64,000 nucleotides of DNA from Tistrella mobilis (GTDB lineage Bacteria > Pseudomonadota > Alphaproteobacteria > Tistrellales > Tistrellaceae): positions 248,001-312,000 of the forward strand of contig NZ_CP121015.1 in NCBI RefSeq assembly GCF_041468085.1, written 5' to 3'. The notes beneath the pieces were generated by a model. That model was not told where the DNA came from. It ran no database searches and worked only from the letters and a program-made list of their open reading frames with translations. A program made the translations under genes and the position numbers. This document shows positions 57,759 to 64,000 of this stretch, piece by piece. Numbering within the stretch: position 1 is the stretch's first letter; every line of letters starts with the position of its first letter.

Positions 57759-60413
57759 ATGCCCCTCGATGAACCCTCTGCTGCCGACGAGCATGACCGC
57801 ATCGTCGGCGCCGCACTGGCAGACCTGAAACGCAAGGGGCTGGCGCCCGGCCATGCCGTTCTCCGGGCACTTGCCGGACCGGGGGCGGAGGCGGCGATCG
57901 CCAGGGCGCTGGCCACGGCGCCGGCCTCTGCCGCACCCGAGGCGCGGCTTGCACCGGGCACGATCGGGTTCACCGACGGCCGGGCACTGAACATCAACGT
58001 CATCGGTGCGCTGCGGGGCGAGGCGTCCTTCGTGCAGCACCACACGGTGGCGGCGCGGGACAATGCGGCCCGCGAACTGCCGACCCTGGTGACCGGCAGG
58101 GCCGGGCTGGTGCTGTTCATGCCCGAGCAGGCGGTCGGGGCCGTCAGTGTGTTCAGGACCAGCCGTCCGGATCAGGTGATTGCGCTCAACCCTCCCGGGG
58201 CGCTCGCCACCTCGGATCAGCCCGCAACGGACAGCCGCGCGCCGCTCGACTACACCACGCGCGCCTGGAGCGCACGCCTGCCGGCGGCCTGGATGGCCAA
58301 GGGGCTGGATCTCACCTTCCGCAGCAGTGACGGCAGAACGGGCAATCTGCCGGCATCGGGCATCGATTTCGACGCGCCGGCCGAACTGGTGCTTCAGAAC
58401 ATCCGGATCGGCATGCTGACCAATTATGCCGATCGGCACTGGTTCGAACAGGACCCGGCCCTGGCCGGGCTGGATTATTTCCAGAAGATCCCCGTGCGCC
58501 GGCTGATCGTGGCCGCCTATCTGCCGGTCCGTCTTCAGCCGATCCGGATGCCCGACGGACGGCTTTACACCACCGCCAGCACCGATCAGGGCGGGGTCTA
58601 TGACGGCGACATGCGCGAGAACATCGGCAAGGCGATGATCTCCATCGGCATCAACAACGCCAATTTCGGCATCGTCGATACCGCCGGTGCCGAACAGGTG
58701 CAGCCGCAATATTACCGGCAGGTGGTCGTTCATACCAATGTCGGCGTCTACGCCAACGGCGTCCAGGTCCATGGCCTGAGCGGCGGCAACGGCATGGCGA
58801 CGCTGATTTCGACCGACGGCAATGAATTCTCCCACGAGCTGGGCCATAATCACGGCCTGGGCCACTATCCCGGCGGCGGGCGCTGGTCGGCGCAGAATCC
58901 CGACAGCGGCTGGGGCTATGACGACTGGCGCAGCCGGTTCATCGGCAATCTCTGGTGGGAAGCCGCCGCCCAGAACGTGGTGATCGAAGGGGTGACCACG
59001 CCCCCCTTTGCCGGCAGCTACACCTTCAACGCCGACCCCATGGCCGGCGGCCGGCCGAGCGGTGCGATCACCCGGCTGACGCTGCATACCGGCTACAGCA
59101 TCCGGCGGGTCCAGCAGGCTTTTGCGGCCACGCCGGTCTGCGATCCGTCGAGTGCGACCGGCTATCGCAAATGGAACCCCGCCAGCCACAGCATGGAGCC
59201 CTTTGCCCCGGGCGGGCCGAAACCGGCCCATTTCGGCGTGCCGGTGGTGACGCTGGTCGGCTTCTTCGACCCCGATGCCCGGTTCGACACCTTCCTCTGC
59301 CCGCTTTACGGCAATTACGGCCAGGTCTTCGACCTGCCGCCGCCGTCATCGACCAGCGGCACGGCCTGGCTCGAAATCTCGGGTCATGCCGGCACGCGGC
59401 GCATCGCGCTCAGCGCGGCGCGCCATGCGACGGGGCAGATGAACAAGTTCCACATCAATCTGCGCCAGAGCGATCTGCCGGTCACGGCGACCTTCGTGGA
59501 CCGGACCGGGCGCCGGCAGTCCTTCACCGTGCCGGTCGCCCCCGCGGCCCTGCCCGACCCGGTGGTGATCGGCGGCGATGACGGCTGGGAAGCGTCGGTG
59601 GTGCCGCGCCTGCCGGATTTCACCCGCTGGGGGCCCGAACCGCCGGTGCTGGACAGCGAGCAGGAGCTGGAGCGCCAGCTGGCCGACACCTATGGGCCGG
59701 TCTATGCCTGGAGGAGCGACGCCCGCAGCGGCCGCCGACCCGGTGAACTCTATGGCTACGACAATCCCTATAACGGCCGGCGCCAGTATTTCCTGCTGAA
59801 GGCCGACACCTATTGGTATTTTCCAACCGATAGCGCCGACAACCAGTGGTGGCGGTATCTGGGCGATGCCAATGCCTTCGTCGAGCATCGGCCCAACCCC
59901 CTGCGGGCGCGTGCCCAGGCCGGCAGCGCCACGCTCGACGCCGCCCTGAAGACCTATTACGGCACCACGCAGCTGGTGACCTGCCCGACGAGCCGCGCCG
60001 AGGCGCCGTCACCCGCGGCGCGGGCCGGGGCGGTGGGGGCGCTCTGGTATGCAGCGGCCAGCCGCCGCTACTTCCTGCAGCGGGTGGCGAGCGCCGGATG
60101 CGGCGACCTGCCCGGCTCGGCCACCGACAACGCATCCTTCTGGTATGTGGGAGAGGCGGATGACCTGACGGCGCTGTTCATGCGCCCGATGGCGCGCAGC
60201 GAAGCGGATCGCCGGCAGGCGGCGTGGTACAGGGTCGACCGCTTCCTTGAATGGGGGGAGCGCGGCGAGGACACGGTCGGACGCCTGTTCCACTACGACA
60301 ACCCCCACAGCAACACGCTGGACTATTTCATCCAGCAGGATGGCGGGGCTTTCTATTTCCCGACCAATCAGGCCAGTGGCGGCGGCTGGCTGTATCTCGG
60401 CAGCTTCCGCTGA
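57759..60413 (+). CDS. Peptidase M66 (StcE/dictomallein-like) metalloprotease with C-terminal repeats
   Basis: 884 residues from ATG 57759 after GTGGAGAC (57738 also in frame). Around residues 180-480 is an M66-like catalytic domain with SDGRTG...LTNYADRHWF, then the zinc motif HELGHNHGLGH (His359, Glu360, His363, His369) followed by YPGGG, and a downstream GWGYDDWRSRFIGNLWW. The family cleaves mucin-type glycoproteins. The C-terminal part (about 640-884) has two related blocks, each YDNP...YF...YFPT...WWxYLG or GWLYLG. No N-terminal signal peptide is evident, unlike secreted StcE. It stands alone between convergent and co-directional neighbours. Confidence 0.85.
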   Translation: MPLDEPSAADEHDRIVGAALADLKRKGLAPGHAVLRALAGPGAEAAIARALATAPASAAPEARLAPGTIGFTDGRALNINVIGALRGEASFVQHHTVAARDNAARELPTLVTGRAGLVLFMPEQAVGAVSVFRTSRPDQVIALNPPGALATSDQPATDSRAPLDYTTRAWSARLPAAWMAKGLDLTFRSSDGRTGNLPASGIDFDAPAELVLQNIRIGMLTNYADRHWFEQDPALAGLDYFQKIPVRRLIVAAYLPVRLQPIRMPDGRLYTTASTDQGGVYDGDMRENIGKAMISIGINNANFGIVDTAGAEQVQPQYYRQVVVHTNVGVYANGVQVHGLSGGNGMATLISTDGNEFSHELGHNHGLGHYPGGGRWSAQNPDSGWGYDDWRSRFIGNLWWEAAAQNVVIEGVTTPPFAGSYTFNADPMAGGRPSGAITRLTLHTGYSIRRVQQAFAATPVCDPSSATGYRKWNPASHSMEPFAPGGPKPAHFGVPVVTLVGFFDPDARFDTFLCPLYGNYGQVFDLPPPSSTSGTAWLEISGHAGTRRIALSAARHATGQMNKFHINLRQSDLPVTATFVDRTGRRQSFTVPVAPAALPDPVVIGGDDGWEASVVPRLPDFTRWGPEPPVLDSEQELERQLADTYGPVYAWRSDARSGRRPGELYGYDNPYNGRRQYFLLKADTYWYFPTDSADNQWWRYLGDANAFVEHRPNPLRARAQAGSATLDAALKTYYGTTQLVTCPTSRAEAPSPAARAGAVGALWYAAASRRYFLQRVASAGCGDLPGSATDNASFWYVGEADDLTALFMRPMARSEADRRQAAWYRVDRFLEWGERGEDTVGRLFHYDNPHSNTLDYFIQQDGGAFYFPTNQASGGGWLYLGSFR

Positions 60414-60456
60414 ACCGGCCCGACGGTGGCCCGGGCCGGGCGAGGGGGAGGGCGGC

Positions 60457-62130
60457 TCAGATCGCCGCCCCCTCTTCCTCGGCCTGGCGCATCAGGAATT
60501 TCTGGATCTTGCCGGTCACGGTCATCGGCATCTCGTCCACGAAGCGGATGCGGCGCGGGATCTTGAAATGGGCGATGCGGCCCTCGCAGAAGCCCAGCAC
60601 AGCCGCCTCGGTCAGGCTGCTGCCGTCGGGATTGTCAGCGCGGCGGATCCAGGCGCAGACCTGTTCGCCGTATTTCGCATCGGCAATGCCGAACACCGCG
60701 ACGTCCAGAATGCCCGGATGGGTGATCAGGAAGTTTTCGATCTCGACCGGGTAGATGTTCTCGCCGCCGCGCAGGATCATGTCCTTCGACCGGCCGACGA
60801 TGCGGCAGCGGCCGCGGTCGTCGATCACGCCCAGATCGCCGGTGCGCATCCAGCCGCCCGGGGCGATGGCGTCGCGGGTGCGCGCCTCGTCGTTCCAATA
60901 GCCGGCCATCACGCTGTAGCCGCGGGTGTGCAACTCGCCCACCGTGCCCACCGGCACCACCCGGTCGTCGCCATCGACGATGCGGACCTCGACGAAGGGA
61001 TGGATGGTGCCCACCGTCTCGGTGCGGGTTTCAAGATCGGCATCGGCACGGGTCTGGAAGCTGACCGGGCTGGTTTCGGTCATGCCATAGCAGATGGTGA
61101 CCTCGCGCATGTTCATCTTCGCGATGACTTCGCGCATGGTCTCGATCGGGCAGGGGGCGCCGGCCATGATGCCGGTGCGCAGCGTCGAAAGGTCGAAGCT
61201 CTTGAAATCGGGCAGGGCCAGTTCGGTGATGAACATCGTCGGCACGCCGTGCAGGGCGGTGCAGCGCTCGGCCTGCACGGCTTCCAGCGTTGCGCGCGGC
61301 TCGAAGGCTTCCGAGGGGAAGACCATCGTCGCGCCATGGGTGATGCAGGCCAGAACCGACAGCACCATGCCGAAGCAGTGATAGAGCGGCACCGGAATGC
61401 ACAGCCGGTCGGCTTCGGTGAAGCCCATGATCCGGCCGACGAAGAAGCCGTTGTTCAGGATGTTGTTGTGGGTCAGCGTGGCGCCCTTGGGCGACCCGGT
61501 GGTGCCGCTGGTGAACTGGATGTTGATCGGATCATCCGGGCGAAGCGTCGGGATGATCGCCTCCAGCTTCGCCAGCGCCGCCGCATCGGCAAAGCCGGTC
61601 AGCGTCTCGAAGCCGATCATCGCGCCCCGGCTCTCACCCAGCGGGATCACGAATTCCAGATCCGGCAGGCGTGCGGAACGGCCGCCTGCCTCGGCGAATT
61701 CCGGCGCGACTTCGAGCAGCATCTCGACATAGCGGGAGGTCTTGAAGGTTTCGGCCAGCACCAGCGCCCGGCAGCCCGCCAGCTTCAGCGCATGTTCCAG
61801 CTCGAAGGTCCGGTAGGCGGGGTTGATGTTGACCAGGATCAGCCCGGCGCGTGCGGTGGCGAACTGGATCAGCACCCATTCCACACGGTTGGGTGACCAG
61901 ATGCCGATCCGGTCGCCCGGCTCCAGCCCCAGCCCGATCAGCCCGGCGGCGAGATCGGTGACCCGCCGGTCGAACTCCGCCCAATTCCAGCGGATATTCT
62001 GATGCACCACCACCAGCGCATCGCCCTCGGGCCAGGTTTCGGCGGTGCGGGCAAGGGCGGTGCCGATGGTCTCGTAGCGCAGCGGCACATCGCTGGTGCC
62101 GCAGACATAGCTCATGGTCAGCTCGGACAT
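60457..62130 (-). CDS. AMP-dependent acyl-CoA synthetase/ligase
   Basis: 557 residues from ATG 62130; the upstream frame to 62769 is shadow over the next gene. Motifs: QFTSGTTGSPKGATLTHNN (about 195), CYGMTETSPVSF, YSVMAGYWNDEARTRDAI, GWMRTGDLGVIDDRGRCRIVGRSKDMILRGGENIYPVEIE and the closing TVTGKIQKF lysine. It activates a fatty or other carboxylic acid to its CoA thioester with ATP. It resembles medium/long-chain acyl-CoA ligases of the FadD group. The gene upstream in the same direction encodes a DUF6817-like protein. Confidence 0.9.
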   Translation of the reverse strand: MSELTMSYVCGTSDVPLRYETIGTALARTAETWPEGDALVVVHQNIRWNWAEFDRRVTDLAAGLIGLGLEPGDRIGIWSPNRVEWVLIQFATARAGLILVNINPAYRTFELEHALKLAGCRALVLAETFKTSRYVEMLLEVAPEFAEAGGRSARLPDLEFVIPLGESRGAMIGFETLTGFADAAALAKLEAIIPTLRPDDPINIQFTSGTTGSPKGATLTHNNILNNGFFVGRIMGFTEADRLCIPVPLYHCFGMVLSVLACITHGATMVFPSEAFEPRATLEAVQAERCTALHGVPTMFITELALPDFKSFDLSTLRTGIMAGAPCPIETMREVIAKMNMREVTICYGMTETSPVSFQTRADADLETRTETVGTIHPFVEVRIVDGDDRVVPVGTVGELHTRGYSVMAGYWNDEARTRDAIAPGGWMRTGDLGVIDDRGRCRIVGRSKDMILRGGENIYPVEIENFLITHPGILDVAVFGIADAKYGEQVCAWIRRADNPDGSSLTEAAVLGFCEGRIAHFKIPRRIRFVDEMPMTVTGKIQKFLMRQAEEEGAAI

Positions 62131-62192
62131 GGGGGATGCCGTCTCGATTTCGGGAAGCGGAATGATGTGACGACGAAAGGGGCGGGCGGCGC

Positions 62193-63299
62193 TCAGCTCA
62201 CCATGCCGAGGGCGATCATGCCGCCCAGGGTTTCGGGCCAGCTGCGCGTGCGGCCGGCCTGCAGCAGCACCCGCGCCCAGGCCACCCAGCCCGACCAGGC
62301 GATGCGCTTGTCCCAGGCCGTGCCCCAGGCCGACAGAATGTCGAGCCCGATCCGGGCATGGGTGGCGGCGGTGTCGTAATCGCCCTGGGTCAGCGCGATC
62401 TGCGCCAGAACCAGATGCGGTTCCGCGATGTCGGGATTGTGCGCGATGGCGGTTTTCAGCAGGGAAACCGCCGCGACCGGGGTCGAGATCGCATGGGCGC
62501 GGGTGACGACCTGCCAGTAGAGCGCCACCGCCGCCATTTCGTCGGCCTGGGTCAGGATGCGGCGGCAGCGGTCGAAGACCGGCGGCACGGGCAGGCCCAG
62601 ATCGGCCGGCAGGTTGCGCAGCGGCCGGGCCATGCGCGAGGCCAGGCTCCAAGCCTCGTTGCTCGGCATCAGCTGGCCGGGCCAGAGGGAGGCCGCCCAG
62701 TTCTCCTTCACCGGCTGGCGGGTCTGCCAGGGGAAGCCCTGGAACACGTCGTCCACCCAGCTGTGCCACTGTTCGGTCAGATCGGCGATCGAGACGATCG
62801 CGAAGATCGCCGCGTCCTTCTGCGACAGATGCAGCATGCTGCCGTCTGATTTTTCAAGATCGAGCCCCTCGGCCGGGATGGCGTCGATCTCGGTCAGCTT
62901 CTGCACAAAGCGGGTGCGGGGCATCACGCAGAAGGTGTGGATCAGCCGTTCGGCTTCCTCCCCCACCGCGGCTGCCAGCTCGGCCCGTTTCGCCGAGGCG
63001 TCGAACAGCTTCAGGGCGACGAATTCATTGGAATAGACGCTGTGGAACAGGCCCAGCACCCGCACGTCGCGCGGCTGATCCCAGAGAGCCAGGGTGCGAT
63101 AGACGTCCAGCAGATGGTTTTTGAAGGTGCCGGCCTTGTGCCAGGCCTCGCCGGCGCTGCGCGAGAACAGAAGGTCGAGCAGGGCGGGCAGCTCGGCATC
63201 CACCTTCTCCCAGTCGTCGGCCAGCAGGGCCGGCAGCAGCGGGTGCAGGTCGGTGCCGGCCGGTTCAGAGGCAGGGGCGGGGGCAGTCTGGGCGGTCAT
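62193..63299 (-). CDS. DUF6817-like protein with C-terminal TPR-like region
   Basis: 368 residues. The N-terminal half (about 35-165) has HKAGTFKNHLLDVYRTLALWDQPRDVRVLGLFHSVYSNEFVALKLFD and IHTFCVMPRTRF, which I associate with the DUF6817 family; the His/Asp spacing recalls an HD-like fold. The C-terminal part (about 250-350) has TPR-like helices (SLLKTAIAHNPDIAEPHLVLAQIALTQGDYDTAATHARIGLDIL). Role unknown. The gene precedes the acyl-CoA ligase by 62 bases. Confidence 0.6.
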   Translation of the reverse strand: MTAQTAPAPASEPAGTDLHPLLPALLADDWEKVDAELPALLDLLFSRSAGEAWHKAGTFKNHLLDVYRTLALWDQPRDVRVLGLFHSVYSNEFVALKLFDASAKRAELAAAVGEEAERLIHTFCVMPRTRFVQKLTEIDAIPAEGLDLEKSDGSMLHLSQKDAAIFAIVSIADLTEQWHSWVDDVFQGFPWQTRQPVKENWAASLWPGQLMPSNEAWSLASRMARPLRNLPADLGLPVPPVFDRCRRILTQADEMAAVALYWQVVTRAHAISTPVAAVSLLKTAIAHNPDIAEPHLVLAQIALTQGDYDTAATHARIGLDILSAWGTAWDKRIAWSGWVAWARVLLQAGRTRSWPETLGGMIALGMVS

Positions 63300-63443
63300 C
63301 GGTCATTCCCTCCGGCGCCGCGTGCCGGCTTCGGGCCGCGGTCGTCTGTTCTTCCACCGACAGGCCCCTTCCCCAGAGACCTGTCTGCGTCGGGTATGAC
63401 ACACCCATTGGCGTTCCGCTGCAAGAGATGTTTGAAAAGGCAA

Positions 63444-64000
63444 TCAATTCACTGGTGCAGAACCCTCCCCCTGGTCGCCCGCAATCCGCAGCAACGGCCA
63501 GCGGTCGCGCCATCCCTTGTCCTTCACCCGCTGGAGATGAACCGCATGGCGTGCACCGGTCATGAAACCGGGCGTTGGCCGGGCGATGATCGCGAACAGA
63601 TCCGCCAGCCCATGCGGGGCTGCCACCCGCAGCTGCCCGCCGGCTGCCAGCTGCACCGCAACGGCGGTTGCCGTCTCGGGCCAATGGCGCATTGCATCCA
63701 CCGCCGAAGCATAGGGCGGGTCGTCATTGCGCAGATGCATACGCGCCTGATTGTCGACCGACCAGCGCACATCAGGCCGTATGGCGGACAACTGCGCCTC
63801 CAATGCCTTGTCCTGCGCGCTGTCGGGCCGTGCGGCATCAAACCAGATGACATCGATGTCATTGCGCGGCAGTTCTGGTGTCCGGCCATGCAGATGATCC
63901 CACACCAGATCCCGTACGAAGCCGGCCGCAACCCAGCAATCGGGGAGGCCGCATGCGGCAACCTCGCCCAGGATCGACAGATGGGCGGGGGATGCGGTTA
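63444..64000 (-). CDS. Nucleotidyltransferase-like protein (COG3575 type), 5' end outside window
   Basis: At least 185 residues, open to the right edge. In the edge part the frame reads LSILGEVAACGLPDCWVAAG then FVRDLVWDHLHG, followed by NDIDVIWFD. This G-x-V-R-D...D-x-D-V arrangement matches the nucleotidyltransferase-fold NTP_transf_6 proteins. A later block AAPHGLADLFAIIARPTPGF and a terminal RVKDKGWRDRWPLL are also typical. An internal Met at 63905 could be mistaken for the start, but coding character continues upstream. Function of the family is not established. Confidence 0.75.
   Translation of the reverse strand, partial: TASPAHLSILGEVAACGLPDCWVAAGFVRDLVWDHLHGRTPELPRNDIDVIWFDAARPDSAQDKALEAQLSAIRPDVRWSVDNQARMHLRNDDPPYASAVDAMRHWPETATAVAVQLAAGGQLRVAAPHGLADLFAIIARPTPGFMTGARHAVHLQRVKDKGWRDRWPLLRIAGDQGEGSAPVN

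Overview
This is 64 kb of very GC-rich, densely packed chromosome, with long antisense shadow frames and GTG/ATG starts overlapping stops. Gene content (several Liv-type ABC systems, a TRAP system, GntR regulators, HisKA_3/NarL two-component pair, PrpD and Old Yellow Enzyme catabolic genes, an NRPS locus) fits a metabolically versatile alphaproteobacterium. A Rhodospirillales/Tistrella-like source is my inference and was not tested. I saw no rRNA, tRNA or CRISPR array.

Layout. (1) 1-9.8 kb: an iron-regulated-looking nonribosomal peptide locus. A TubC-Cy-A-PCP-C synthetase leaves the window on the left; its A domain reads as cysteine-activating. It is preceded by a stand-alone A-PCP protein. 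A Fur-like palindrome separates these from a divergent run of PanD (beta-alanine synthesis), a MATE exporter and an AmpG/FptX-like permease. Together they suggest a thiazoline siderophore, possibly containing beta-alanine. (2) 9.8-12.4 kb: a phosphotransferase, trans-aconitate methyltransferase (tam) and a GST. (3) 12.4-27.9 kb: a carboxylate-catabolism region. It has a flavin dehydrogenase, an Old Yellow Enzyme, a HutC-type GntR regulator with shared operator-like sites, a complete Liv-type ABC transporter, then two PrpD proteins, a PEP-mutase/isocitrate-lyase-type lyase, a tautomerase-NTF2 fusion, a second flavin dehydrogenase and two Asp/Glu-racemase-fold proteins, mostly overlapping or closely spaced. 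The substrate is unknown. (4) 28-29.9 kb: two tiny membrane proteins and a FabMG-like protein ending at a strong terminator. (5) 30-37.7 kb: a leftward GntR / Liv ABC transporter / amidase group.

(6) 37.9-46.1 kb is the most unusual part. Three paralogous 45-49 residue peptides share a W-x-R-P-x-L-E-V-[LM]-S-x3-T-A signature. They lie in a partly decayed tandem duplication and precede a DUF5989 protein, an SGNH hydrolase and an MBOAT O-acyltransferase. Facing these is an operon of SGNH protein, 9-residue ORF, SxtJ-like membrane protein, NodU/CmcH-type carbamoyltransferase and a second equal-length SGNH protein. I read this as a possible uncharacterised peptide-associated acylation/carbamoylation system.

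(7) 46-64 kb: DUF3008, CinA-type amidase, gamma-carbonic-anhydrase-like protein, tyrosine recombinase, sensor kinase and response regulator, BASS-like carrier, TRAP transporter, enoyl-CoA hydratase, an M66 (StcE-like) metalloprotease with C-terminal repeats, an acyl-CoA ligase, a DUF6817-like protein and a partial nucleotidyltransferase-like gene. A REP-like palindrome recurs in the intergenic spaces at about 16, 31.5 and 35 kb. Genes are called from reading-frame content, motifs and remembered family resemblance; no database search was run.
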